This document shows, piece after piece, positions 37,933 to 46,602 of a DNA stretch of 64,000 nt. The notes beneath the pieces were generated by a model. It did not search any database, had not been told where the DNA came from, and saw only the letters and a list, made by a program, of their open reading frames with translations. Every line of letters starts with the position of its first letter. Position 1 is the first letter of the stretch. Position numbers and translations under genes: made by a program. The stretch is from assembly GCF_902833145.1 (NCBI RefSeq), contig NZ_CADFEN010000010.1, forward strand, positions 186,001 through 250,000, read 5' to 3'. The DNA comes from Burkholderia sp. BCC0506. Lineage in GTDB: Bacteria; Pseudomonadota; Gammaproteobacteria; Burkholderiales; Burkholderiaceae.

Positions 37933-39144
37933 ATGACCGCAACTCCTGATTCCGTTTCCCCGATCCTGCCCGGCGCGTGGCTGGGCATGGTCGGCGGTGG
38001 CCAGCTCGGCCGCATGTTCTGCTTTGCCGCCCAGTCGATGGGCTATCGCGTCGCCGTGCTCGACCCCGATCCGGCGAGCCCGGCCGGCGCGGTCGCCGAT
38101 CGCCACCTGCGCGCGGCGTACGACGACGAAGCCGCGCTCGCCGAGCTGGCCGACCTGTGCGAGGCCGTATCGACGGAGTTCGAGAACGTGCCGGCCGCGA
38201 GCCTCGATTTCCTCGCGCGCACGACGTTCGTCGCGCCGGCCGGCCGCTGTGTCGCCATCGCGCAGGACCGGATCGCGGAGAAGCGTTTCATCGAGGCGTC
38301 GGGCGTGCCGGTCGCGCCGCACGTCGTGATCGAATCGGCGGCGGCGCTCGCCGCGCTCGACGACGCGGCGCTCGACGCCGTGCTGCCGGGCATCCTGAAG
38401 ACGGCCCGGCTCGGTTACGACGGCAAGGGCCAGGTGCGCGTCGCCACCGCACGCGAAGCACGCGACGCGCATGCCGCGCTCGGCGGCGTGCCGTGCGTGC
38501 TGGAGAAGCGCCTGCCGCTGAAATACGAAGTGTCGGCACTGATCGCGCGCGGCGCGGACGGCCGTTCGGCCGCGTTCCCGCTCGCGCAGAACGTGCACCA
38601 CAACGGCATCCTCGCGCTGACGGTCGTGCCGGCGCCGGCGGCCGATGCCGCGCGCGTCGAAGAGGCGCAGCGGGCGGCCGTGCGGATCGCCGATACGCTC
38701 GGCTACGTCGGCGTGCTGTGCGTCGAGTTCTTCGTGCTGGAAGACGGCTCGTTCGTCGCGAACGAAATGGCGCCGCGCCCGCACAACTCCGGCCACTACA
38801 CGGTCGATGCGTGCGCAACGAGCCAGTTCGAGCAGCAGGTGCGCGCGATGACGCGCATGCCGCTCGGCAATCCGCGCCAGCATTCGCCGGCCGCGATGCT
38901 GAACATCCTCGGCGACGTGTGGTTCCCCAACGGGGCGACCGGCGTAGGTGTGACAGCCGAGGCCGTCACGCCGCCGTGGGACACGGTCGCCGCGATGCCG
39001 GCCGCGCACCTGCACCTGTACGGCAAGGAAGAAGCGCGCGTCGGCCGCAAGATGGGCCACGTGAACTTCACGGCCGAGACGCGCGACGAAGCCGTCGCCG
39101 CCGCCACCGCGTGCGCGCAGCTGCTGCGCGTGCCGCTCGACTGA
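37933..39144 (+). CDS. purK: N5-carboxyaminoimidazole ribonucleotide synthase (403 aa)
   Basis: An ATP-grasp enzyme that carboxylates AIR to N5-CAIR with bicarbonate. It opens [24 protein letters not shown], has the carboxylate-binding [16 protein letters not shown] near residues 156-170 and the conserved [25 protein letters not shown] near 276-300. Supplies PurE, encoded just before it. The 88-bp gap after purE contains no terminator. The ATG at 37933 was chosen over upstream in-frame codons because the family begins there. Confidence 0.97.
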   Translation: MTATPDSVSPILPGAWLGMVGGGQLGRMFCFAAQSMGYRVAVLDPDPASPAGAVADRHLRAAYDDEAALAELADLCEAVSTEFENVPAASLDFLARTTFVAPAGRCVAIAQDRIAEKRFIEASGVPVAPHVVIESAAALAALDDAALDAVLPGILKTARLGYDGKGQVRVATAREARDAHAALGGVPCVLEKRLPLKYEVSALIARGADGRSAAFPLAQNVHHNGILALTVVPAPAADAARVEEAQRAAVRIADTLGYVGVLCVEFFVLEDGSFVANEMAPRPHNSGHYTVDACATSQFEQQVRAMTRMPLGNPRQHSPAAMLNILGDVWFPNGATGVGVTAEAVTPPWDTVAAMPAAHLHLYGKEEARVGRKMGHVNFTAETRDEAVAAATACAQLLRVPLD

Positions 39145-39155
39145 GGCGCCGGCCG

Positions 39156-40184
39156 ATGTCCATCGATCTGCCGAACACCGTGACGCCTGCCCAGGTCGAC
39201 GCGGCCGCCGCATTGCTCGACGCGGGCCAGCTCGTCGCGTTTCCGACCGAAACCGTCTACGGGCTCGGCGGCGACGCGGCGAATCCGGAGGCCGTCGCAC
39301 GCATTTATGCGGCGAAAGGGCGACCGGCGAACCATCCGGTGATCGTGCATCTGCCGCCCGGCGGCGATCCCGGCTACTGGGCCGACGACCTGCCGGCCGA
39401 TGCGCACGCGCTGATCGATGCATTCTGGCCGGGGCCGCTCACGCTGATCCTGAAGCGCCACGCGCGCATTCCGGATGCCGTGAGCGGCGGGCAGGATTCG
39501 GTCGGGCTGCGCTGCCCGTCGCATCCGGTCGCGCAGGCGCTGCTGGCCGCGTTCAGCGCGCGGCGCGGCGGCCACGGCGGCGTGGCCGCGCCGTCCGCGA
39601 ACCGGTTCGGCCACGTGAGCCCGACGACCGCGCAGCACGTGCGCGACGAATTCGGCGATACGGTGCACGTGCTCGACGGCGGCGCGTCGGAAGTCGGCAT
39701 CGAGTCGACGATCCTCGACCTGTCGCGCGGTTTCCCGGCGCTGCTGCGCCCGGGCCACGTGACGCCGCGGCAGATCGCCGACGTGCTCGGCCGCGCGCCG
39801 AAGCTGCCGGACGGCAGCGATGCGACGGCGCCCCGCGCATCGGGCACGCTGAAAGCGCATTACGCGCCGCGCACGCCGCTCGCGCTGCTGCCGTTCGACG
39901 CGCTCGAGCCGCTGCTCGCGGCCGCGCAAACCGACGGCGAGCGCGTCGCGCTCGTCGCCCGCGCGTCGCGGGCCGGGCGCTGGGCGCAGGCCGACGGCGT
40001 GCATTTCGTCGCGGCGCCGGAAGATCCGCAGGCTTATGCACGCGACCTGTACGGGATGCTGCGGGCGCTCGACCGCGCGCAGGTTGCGCGCATCCTCGTC
40101 GAGAAGCTGCCCGAGACCGTCGAATGGATCGCGGTCAACGATCGTCTCGGCCGCGCGGCGGCCGCGTTCGAAGCGCGCGACTGA
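39156..40184 (+). CDS. tsaC: Threonylcarbamoyl-AMP synthase, Sua5 type (342 aa)
   Basis: Makes threonylcarbamoyl-AMP for the universal t6A37 modification of ANN-decoding tRNAs. The YrdC domain has FPTETVYGLGGDA near residues 28-40, KGRPANHPVIVH and APSANRFGHVSPT. After about residue 210 comes the linker ending in ASGTLKAHYAPRTPL and a C-terminal Sua5 domain, absent from the shorter E. coli TsaC. It lies 11 bp after purK, so it is expressed with the purine genes. A strong terminator at 40215 closes the unit. Confidence 0.94.
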   Translation: MSIDLPNTVTPAQVDAAAALLDAGQLVAFPTETVYGLGGDAANPEAVARIYAAKGRPANHPVIVHLPPGGDPGYWADDLPADAHALIDAFWPGPLTLILKRHARIPDAVSGGQDSVGLRCPSHPVAQALLAAFSARRGGHGGVAAPSANRFGHVSPTTAQHVRDEFGDTVHVLDGGASEVGIESTILDLSRGFPALLRPGHVTPRQIADVLGRAPKLPDGSDATAPRASGTLKAHYAPRTPLALLPFDALEPLLAAAQTDGERVALVARASRAGRWAQADGVHFVAAPEDPQAYARDLYGMLRALDRAQVARILVEKLPETVEWIAVNDRLGRAAAAFEARD

Positions 40185-40214
40185 CGCAGTTTTCGCCTTT
40201 CGCTCGGGAATGAA

Positions 40215-40250
40215 AAAACGCCTGACCGGTTCGCACCGGTCAGGCGTTTT
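40215..40250. terminator. Bidirectional rho-independent terminator
   Basis: A perfect 16-bp stem (AAAACGCCTGACCGGT and complement) with a TCGC loop and A/T runs. It lies between the convergent tsaC and the lipoprotein hydrolase gene and serves both. Confidence 0.95.
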
Positions 40251-40273
40251 CGTTTGGGCGCGTGGCCAGGTGC

Positions 40274-41413
40274 TTACTTGCCGACGCCCGACTTCGCGAT
40301 CTGCTGTTCGACGTACTGCGCGAACAGCGCATGCAGGCGCGTCGTCGGGTGGACCGTGTCGGCGAACATGTAGGTCTGGTCCGCGTTCGCGACCGTGTAG
40401 GTCTGCGGCGAGCAGAACAGCGACGAGCCGAACGCGGTCGCGTTCGCGACGCCGTACTGCGTGGCGGCCTGGACCATCGCCTTCAGGTTGCACGCCGTGT
40501 CGGTGTTCGACACGCTGAAGCCGTTCGCCTGGTAGTTGGCCGCGATGCCGTCCTGCCACGTGAACGAATCGACCACCACGGCCTTCGTCGGGTCGACCTT
40601 GAGCGCCGCGAGCGTGCCGGCGAGCGTCTTGTTGAACAGCCCCGACAGTTGCGTGAACGCGGCCTGCGTGCCGCCCTGCAGCGCGAGCGGCGTGCCGCCG
40701 ATGTCCGGCACGTTCGCGACGAACACGTGCGTCGCGCCCGCCGCGACGATCTGCTGGACGATCCCGCCGAGCTGCTGCGCGGCCAGGCCGATCGCCTGCG
40801 CGGCCGCGAGCTGCGCGGCCGGCGTATTGCCTTGCGCCTGCGCGACCTGGGCCTGATAGAAGATGTCGTTCGCGCCGCCGTTGATCAGCACGATCTGGCC
40901 GGCGTTGAAGCTGCCGTGCTGCGTCAGGTACTGCTTGACCTGATCGGCGATCGGCGTGGTGGTGGCCTGCGCATAGTCGGGGTTCGGCACGCTGGCGTCC
41001 GCATGGCCGATGCCCGGCTGCAGCGTCACGCGCGAGCCGCCCTGTGCGTAGCCGAGGCCGCCGGTGGCCTGCAGCGGAATGCCGAAGCCGCCCTGGTTCG
41101 CGGGCTGCAGCGTGTCGCCGTAGTACTGCGCGACGTCCTGCGTCCATACCTGGCCCGGGTTGGTCGTGAAGCGGCCGCCGCCGAAGCCGAGCTTGATCTG
41201 CGAATAGGTGCCGACGTCGGACAGGCTGTCGCCGAACGACACGATCTGCATCTTCACGCCCGACGGCGGCGTGTTCGACGCGCTGCCGCCGTTGTTGTCG
41301 TCACCGCCGCCGCATGCCGCGAGCAGCGCGAGCGCGGCGCCGGCGATCGCGACCTGCGCGATGCGCAGCATGCGCGGCCGGCTGCGGGAAGGTGCGTGTT
41401 GTTGTGTCTGCAT
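40274..41413 (-). CDS. SGNH/GDSL-family lipoprotein hydrolase (379 aa)
   Basis: An exported esterase or lipase-like protein. The signal ends in a lipobox, LLAACGGGDDNNGG, so it is a lipoprotein, followed by an Asp/Asn/Gly-rich spacer. GDSL block I is SFGDSLSDVG (catalytic Ser), block III GGANDIF and block V DTVHPT (catalytic Asp/His). Between these are long Gln/Ala/Gly-rich stretches. Substrate unknown; similar Burkholderia proteins are annotated as lysophospholipase-like or acylhydrolase. The start at 41413 has a GAGGAG ribosome site; a longer frame to 41455 lacks one. Confidence 0.9.
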   Translation of the reverse strand: MQTQQHAPSRSRPRMLRIAQVAIAGAALALLAACGGGDDNNGGSASNTPPSGVKMQIVSFGDSLSDVGTYSQIKLGFGGGRFTTNPGQVWTQDVAQYYGDTLQPANQGGFGIPLQATGGLGYAQGGSRVTLQPGIGHADASVPNPDYAQATTTPIADQVKQYLTQHGSFNAGQIVLINGGANDIFYQAQVAQAQGNTPAAQLAAAQAIGLAAQQLGGIVQQIVAAGATHVFVANVPDIGGTPLALQGGTQAAFTQLSGLFNKTLAGTLAALKVDPTKAVVVDSFTWQDGIAANYQANGFSVSNTDTACNLKAMVQAATQYGVANATAFGSSLFCSPQTYTVANADQTYMFADTVHPTTRLHALFAQYVEQQIAKSGVGK

Positions 41414-41509
41414 CGTTCGATCTCCTCGTAGATATGGCCCTGATGTGTTTCTCATCTGCCGCGTGCCTGCTCGGTTCCGGGCTGCGCGGCGGCCGTTGGC
41501 TGAAACGGT

Positions 41510-42424
41510 TTATCGATCGCGCGCGGCCGCCAGCGGCGCGGTGCGCGGATCCGGGTTCGCGGCCTCGGCAATCTGCGCATGATAAGCGCTCGCCCATTCG
41601 GGCGGGCCGAAAATCGCGCGCAGCTTGTTGCGCCATCCGCCGACGCGCCACGCGTCGGACGCCAGCGACGCCCACTCGTGGAACGTCGCGACGAACGGGT
41701 TGTTCGAGCCGAGCCGCTCGACGATGCCGTATTGCGGCGGATCGTCGGGCGTCTCCTCGACATAGCTGCCGAACAGGCGATCCCAGATCACCAGGACGCC
41801 TGCGTAATTGCGGTCGATGTAGCGCGGGTTGCGCGCATGGTGCGCGCGATGGATCGACGGCGTGTTCAGCACGTATTCGAGCCAGCCGAGCTTGCCGATC
41901 GCCTGCGTGTGCACGAAGAACTGGAACGCGAGGTTGATCAGCACGATGCCGACGACCTGTTGCGGCGGAAAGCCGGCGAACGCGAGCGGCAGCCAGAACA
42001 GCCACATGCCCGCGACCGGGTACATCAGGCTCTGGCGGAAGGCGGTCGAGAAATTCATCCGCTCGGACGAGTGGTGCACGACGTGCGCGGCCCACAGCCA
42101 GCGCACGCGATGGCTCGCGCGATGGAACACGTAGTAGAGGAAGTCCTGCGCGACGAACAGCACCGCGAACGACAGCCAGCCGTCGTGCCACGTGTAAAGA
42201 CGATAGTGCCGGTAGCAGTACGCATAGACGGGAATCACGAACAGCCACGCGATCTTGTCGGCGCCCTGGTGCATCAGCGCGAGCGCCGCGTTGCACAGCG
42301 TGTCGCGCCACGCATAGATGTGGTCGTGCGCACGGGTGCGGGCGAGGTGCCAGGCCTCCCACGCGATGCAGAGCAGGAAGACGGGCGCCAGCGCGAGCAG
42401 AAGCAATTCGACGTCGAATCGCAT
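41510..42424 (-). CDS. Sterol desaturase/fatty acid hydroxylase-superfamily membrane protein (304 aa)
   Basis: An integral membrane di-iron enzyme with the three histidine clusters of the family: HRASH near residue 101, HVVHH near 113-117 and HRAHH near 196-200. Four or so membrane segments precede and separate them. Bacterial members hydroxylate or desaturate lipids such as ornithine lipids, hopanoids or alkylglycerols; the substrate here cannot be told. The start at 42424 follows an AAGGAG ribosome site. The gene stands 97 bp upstream of the GDSL lipoprotein gene on the same strand, and the two might be expressed together. Confidence 0.88.
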   Translation of the reverse strand: MRFDVELLLLALAPVFLLCIAWEAWHLARTRAHDHIYAWRDTLCNAALALMHQGADKIAWLFVIPVYAYCYRHYRLYTWHDGWLSFAVLFVAQDFLYYVFHRASHRVRWLWAAHVVHHSSERMNFSTAFRQSLMYPVAGMWLFWLPLAFAGFPPQQVVGIVLINLAFQFFVHTQAIGKLGWLEYVLNTPSIHRAHHARNPRYIDRNYAGVLVIWDRLFGSYVEETPDDPPQYGIVERLGSNNPFVATFHEWASLASDAWRVGGWRNKLRAIFGPPEWASAYHAQIAEAANPDPRTAPLAAARDR

Positions 42425-42746
42425 GGGCGTGTCTCCTTCGTTCCCCTGCAAGCCATGAGGCCGGGCGTGCGGCCCGTTGTAGATATCGGTCAGGCCAACA
42501 GCCTACGCAATCGCCACGCGCTAGGCGAGGGGGCAGCGTAGAGGGTTCCCTCTGAGGACAGGGTTTCTACGGAATCCGTACTGCGCGGGACCGGGCGGTA
42601 CGGCCCCGCTTCGTGGGGCGCGGTGTGCGCGCGACGCGTGGCGGGCGCGTTTCAAACCGCGCAGCGCGGCATTTCACGGGCGACGCGCCGCAGGGCCGCA
42701 TGGGCCCGCCCGGTCGGGACGGCCCGCTTGCGGGCTGCGCGGCGCG
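42425..42746. other. Intergenic region between dacB and the desaturase gene, no gene seen
   Basis: About 320 bp downstream of dacB and upstream of the desaturase gene, both leftward. A tight GCCCGC/GCGGGC hairpin at 42722-42735 directly follows dacB but has no T run. A locally less GC-rich stretch at 42480-42600 should hold the desaturase promoter. Confidence 0.5.
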
Positions 42747-44279
42747 TCAGTGCGCGCCCGCGTAGATCCACTCGAGCAGCGTGTCGTGCGCGGCGCGCGC
42801 GGCTTCCGCGTGATCGTGGTTGATGAAGCTGACGACGATGTAGCTCTGGCCGTCGGCACCTGCGACGTAGCCGGCGATCGCCCGCACGTCGCGCAGCGTG
42901 CCGGTCTTGATGTGCGCGTTGCCGAGCACGCCCGCGTTGGTGAGACGGTTCTTCATCGTGCCGTCGATGCCGGCGATCGGCAGCGAATCGATGAACGCCT
43001 GCGCGACGGGGCTCGCGTTCGCGGCCTGCAACAGCGCGGCGAGCGACAGCGCGCTCACGTGCTCCTCGCGCGACAGCCCCGAGCCGTTCTCGAGCACGAG
43101 GTCGGGCATCGCGATGCCGCTCTTCTGCAGGAACGCCTGGATCGCGCGGCTCGACTGCTCGGGCGTCGCGGGCGGCTTGCCGGCGACCGCACCGATCGTC
43201 AGGAACAGGTTGCGCGCCATCACGTTGTTGCTGAACTTGTTGATGTCGTAGACGATGCTGCCGAGCACCGGGCTGTGATGCACGGCGAGCGGGCGCGCGG
43301 TGCCCGGTACCTTGCCTTCGCTCACCGGCCCCGCGATCGTGCCGCCGTCCTGCTGCCACAGCGCGAGGAAGCCGCGCGCGAAGAACGTCGTGTGATCGAG
43401 GATCGCGAGGTTGGTCGTATGCGCGCCGCAGCGCAGCGGGTAGTCGCCGGCGAACGACGCGGTCATGATCCCGGCGCCGGCCGTCAGCGTCGGGCGCGCG
43501 GCCGCGGCCGCCGCGCTGCACGAGCCCGAGCCTTCGACGAGCTGGTTGTCGATCGACAGGTTCGCGAGCGGGGGCAGCACGTCGACGGCGACCTTGCCGT
43601 CATCGCCCGGCGTGACCGTAAACGACACGGCCTTGAACGCGTACAACAGCGGATCGGGGCCGACGTTGTACGGCGCGCTCGCATCGTCGTCGAACGACGG
43701 CAGGTCGCGCGTCGACGCCGCGAAATAGCTCTTGTCGAGCACGAGGCCGCCGGCCACGCGCTTGACGCCGGCCTTGCGCAGCTTGTCGACGAGATCGATC
43801 AGCTCTTCGGGCACGAGCTTCGGATCGCCGGTGCCCTTGATGTACAGGTTGCCCTGCAGCGTGCCGTCGGGGTCGACCGTGCCGTCCGTATACGCGGTCG
43901 TGCGCCAGCGGTAGTCGGGGCCGAGGATCGACAGGCCCGAAAAGGTCGTCACGAGCTTCATCGTCGAGGCCGGCATCATCGGCCGGCTCGCATTCCACGC
44001 GATCAGCGGTTGCGGATCGCCGACGCGCTCGACGACGACGCTCATCGCCGACGCCGGCACCTTCGCGCGCTGCAGCGCGACGAGCACGGACGCCGGCAGG
44101 CCGGCCGCGCGCGCGGCGGGCGACACGACGGCGGTCTTGCGCGCTTCCTTGCGGGCTTGCTTGCGGGCCTGCGCGGGCGGCGCGAACGCGAGGGCCGTGC
44201 AGGTGGCGACGACGGCGGCCGCGCGCAGGCAGACGCGGGCGCGGGGGGCGAACCGGGCGGAAAGATCGGAAATCGGCAT
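42747..44279 (-). CDS. dacB: D-alanyl-D-alanine carboxypeptidase/endopeptidase PBP4 (510 aa)
   Basis: A periplasmic low-molecular-mass penicillin-binding protein (peptidase family S13) that trims peptidoglycan cross-links. A signal peptide ends near AQA (residue 38) and is followed by a Lys/Arg-rich stretch. Motifs are STMK (Ser105, Lys108), SNN in NKFSNNVMAR and KTG in HIKTGTLRD, in the correct order with the large insert typical of the class. The start at 44279 gives the best signal peptide. It is divergent from the two-component system at 44467, with a 187-bp shared upstream region; control by that regulator is possible but no binding box was seen there. Confidence 0.93.
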   Translation of the reverse strand: MPISDLSARFAPRARVCLRAAAVVATCTALAFAPPAQARKQARKEARKTAVVSPAARAAGLPASVLVALQRAKVPASAMSVVVERVGDPQPLIAWNASRPMMPASTMKLVTTFSGLSILGPDYRWRTTAYTDGTVDPDGTLQGNLYIKGTGDPKLVPEELIDLVDKLRKAGVKRVAGGLVLDKSYFAASTRDLPSFDDDASAPYNVGPDPLLYAFKAVSFTVTPGDDGKVAVDVLPPLANLSIDNQLVEGSGSCSAAAAAARPTLTAGAGIMTASFAGDYPLRCGAHTTNLAILDHTTFFARGFLALWQQDGGTIAGPVSEGKVPGTARPLAVHHSPVLGSIVYDINKFSNNVMARNLFLTIGAVAGKPPATPEQSSRAIQAFLQKSGIAMPDLVLENGSGLSREEHVSALSLAALLQAANASPVAQAFIDSLPIAGIDGTMKNRLTNAGVLGNAHIKTGTLRDVRAIAGYVAGADGQSYIVVSFINHDHAEAARAAHDTLLEWIYAGAH

Positions 44280-44466
44280 GGGCGAATACGGGAAAAGCAG
44301 GGGCTCGGGCAGGGCGCGCGGGGGCGCCGAAGCGCACATTGTAGAGACAAGTCGCGGCAGGTCCCCATGCAATCCGCCTTACTGTTGCATTGCACGGTGC
44401 CGCGCACGCGATTCGCGGCGCTACAATGGTCGCCGTGTTTGACTCGCCCCATGGATGCCTGTCGCG

Positions 44467-45129
44467 ATGCGGATTCTGCTTGTCGAAGATGATCGAATGA
44501 TTGCCGAGGGCGTGCGCAAGGCGCTGCGCTCGGACGGCTTTGCGGTCGACTGGGTGCAGGACGGCGACGCGGCGCTCACGGCGCTCGGCGGCGAGACGTA
44601 CGATCTGCTGCTGCTCGATCTCGGCCTGCCGAAGCGCGACGGCATCGACGTGCTGCGCGCGCTGCGCGGGCGCGGGCTGTCGCTGCCGGTGCTGATCGTC
44701 ACCGCGCGCGATGCCGTCGCCGATCGCGTGAAGGGGCTCGACGCGGGCGCCGACGACTACCTCGTCAAGCCGTTCGATCTCGACGAGCTCGGCGCGCGGA
44801 TGCGCGCGCTGATCCGCCGCCAGGCCGGCCGCAGCGAGTCGCTGATCCGCCACGGCGCGCTGACGCTCGATCCCGCGTCGCACCAGGTCACGCTCGACGG
44901 CGCGCCCGTCGCGCTGTCCGCGCGCGAGTTCGCGCTGCTCGAGGCGCTGCTCGCGCGGCCGGGCGCGGTGTTGTCGAAGAGCCAGCTCGAGGAGAAGATG
45001 TACGGCTGGGGCGAGGAGATCGGCAGCAACACGGTCGAGGTCTATATCCACGCGCTGCGCAAGAAGCTCGGCTCGGACCTGATCCGCAACGTGCGCGGGC
45101 TCGGCTACATGGTCGTCAAGGAAAGCTGA
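44467..45129 (+). CDS. Response regulator, OmpR/QseB/PmrA-like (220 aa)
   Basis: A receiver domain with EDD at residues 8-10, Asp51 as phospho-acceptor and YLVKPF, and a C-terminal winged helix (AREFALLEALLARPGAVLSKSQLEEKMYGWGEE, then NTVEVYIHALRKKLG). The helix wording is that of the QseB/PmrA subgroup, whose members bind paired CTTAA-type half-sites. The kinase gene starts 3 bp after the stop, then the HtrA protease gene follows. Four TTAAG elements upstream of the protease gene are a candidate binding site for this regulator. The start MRILLVEDD is clear. Confidence 0.93.
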   Translation: MRILLVEDDRMIAEGVRKALRSDGFAVDWVQDGDAALTALGGETYDLLLLDLGLPKRDGIDVLRALRGRGLSLPVLIVTARDAVADRVKGLDAGADDYLVKPFDLDELGARMRALIRRQAGRSESLIRHGALTLDPASHQVTLDGAPVALSAREFALLEALLARPGAVLSKSQLEEKMYGWGEEIGSNTVEVYIHALRKKLGSDLIRNVRGLGYMVVKES

Positions 45130-45132
45130 CGC

Positions 45133-46479
45133 GTGCGGTCGATTCGTCATCAATTGCTGATCTGGCTGCTCGCGATCGTCGTCGCGGGCGTGGGCATGGC
45201 GGGCTGGCTCATCTACCGGCAGGCGCTCGCCGAGGCGAACGAGCTGTTCGACTACCAGTTGCAGGAAATCGCCGCGGCGCTGCCGTCGGAGCCGTTCTCG
45301 CAGGTGTTCGGCTCGCGCACCAACGGCGACGAAGGCATCGTGATCCAGATCTGGAATCGCAACGGCGTGCTGATGTACTTCTCGCATCCGCGTGCGCCGA
45401 TCGCGCCGCGCGCGGAGCTCGGCTTCTCGACCGAGCGCACCGATCGCGGCGAATGGCGCGTGTACGGCGCGATCGTCGGCGACAACGTCGTGCAGCTCGC
45501 GCAGCCGCTGTCGGTGCGCAACCGGCTCGCGGCGAACGTCGCGTTGCGCACGCTGTGGCCGCTGATCGTGCTGCTGCCGTTCCTCGGCGCGGCCGTGTGG
45601 GGAATCGTCGGGCGCGGGCTCGCGCCGCTCGGCCGCGTGACGCGCGCGGTCGAGGCGCGCCGGCCGGAAGCGCTCGATCCGCTGCCCGACGCGCGCCTGC
45701 CGCTCGAGGTGCAGCCGCTCGTGCGCGCGCTGAACGGGCTGCTCGCGCGGCTGTCGTCGGCGCTCGACACGCAGAAGGCGTTCGTCGCCGACGCCGCGCA
45801 CGAATTGCGCACGCCGCTCGCGGCCGTGCAGATCCAGGCGCAGCTCGTCGCGCGCGCGAAGGACGATGCATCGCGCCGCGACGCGATCGCGGATCTCCAG
45901 GACGGCGTGTCGCGCGCGACGCGCCTCACCGAGCAACTGCTCGCGCTCGCGCGCGCCGAGCCGGACGGCGCGACGATGCGCGAGCCGGTCGACCTGCAGG
46001 CGCTGCTCGCCGAATGCGTGGCTGCGCACGCGCCGCTCGCGCAGCGGCGCGACATCGATCTCGGCTTCGAGGAAACGCACGCGGCGAGCGTCGTCGCGGA
46101 CGTCGGCGCGCTGCGCGTGATGTTCGGCAACCTGCTCGACAACGCGGTGAAGTACACGCCGGACGGCGGCCGCATCGACGTGTCGTTGACGCGCGACGCG
46201 GCCGGCCGCGCGTGCGTGCAGATCGCCGACAGCGGGCCCGGCATTCCGGCCGACGAGCGCGAGCGCGTGTTCGACCGCTTCTATCGCGACAGCACGGCGC
46301 GGGCACGCACCGACGTGTCGGGCAGCGGGCTCGGGCTCGCGATCGTCAAGCGCGTGGCGGCGCAGCAGAGCGCGACGGTGTCGCTCGGCGATGCGGCCGC
46401 GGGCGGCCTGCTCGTCAGCGTCGTGTTCCGCGATGCCGAGATGCCGGCCCCGGCGCCGCAGCGTTCCGAATCCGTCTGA
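45133..46479 (+). CDS. Sensor histidine kinase, QseC/PmrB-like (448 aa)
   Basis: A sensor kinase with two membrane helices (about residues 8-27 and 140-160) around a periplasmic domain of about 110 residues. The H box is [16 protein letters not shown] with His223, followed by an N box ([13 protein letters not shown]) and G boxes ([16 protein letters not shown]). GTG at 45133 is the start, 3 bp after the regulator's stop. Its membrane position and the neighbouring periplasmic protease suggest envelope-stress sensing, by analogy with similar loci, but the signal is unknown. Confidence 0.93.
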   Translation: MRSIRHQLLIWLLAIVVAGVGMAGWLIYRQALAEANELFDYQLQEIAAALPSEPFSQVFGSRTNGDEGIVIQIWNRNGVLMYFSHPRAPIAPRAELGFSTERTDRGEWRVYGAIVGDNVVQLAQPLSVRNRLAANVALRTLWPLIVLLPFLGAAVWGIVGRGLAPLGRVTRAVEARRPEALDPLPDARLPLEVQPLVRALNGLLARLSSALDTQKAFVADAAHELRTPLAAVQIQAQLVARAKDDASRRDAIADLQDGVSRATRLTEQLLALARAEPDGATMREPVDLQALLAECVAAHAPLAQRRDIDLGFEETHAASVVADVGALRVMFGNLLDNAVKYTPDGGRIDVSLTRDAAGRACVQIADSGPGIPADERERVFDRFYRDSTARARTDVSGSGLGLAIVKRVAAQQSATVSLGDAAAGGLLVSVVFRDAEMPAPAPQRSESV

Positions 46480-46521
46480 AGGGGCCCCGGCGACGGCGTG
46501 CGGGCCGGGCGCCGGCAGCCG

Positions 46522-46559
46522 CTTAAGCCTCGCTTAAGGCTGATTAAGCCTCCTTTAAG
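46522..46559 (+). promoter_or_regulatory. Four phased TTAAG elements, candidate response-regulator (PmrA/QseB-type) box
   Basis: TTAAG occurs at 46523, 46534, 46544 and 46555, spaced 11, 10 and 11 bp, that is one helical turn apart. The first pair reads CTTAAG-N5-CTTAAG, matching the direct-repeat form bound by PmrA/QseB-type regulators. TTAAG is rare in this GC-rich genome, and the array ends 44 bp before the HtrA gene start, suiting activator control by the regulator at 44467. Confidence 0.65.
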
Positions 46560-46602
46560 TCAGGGTCGTTACGCTGCGTCCTAACAACGAGGAGGTCCTA
46601 CG

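Noticed and set aside
42722-42735. GCCCGC/GCGGGC hairpin after dacB as a terminator
   Set aside because: The loop is only two bases and there is no T run on the dacB strand, so it was not called as a terminator.
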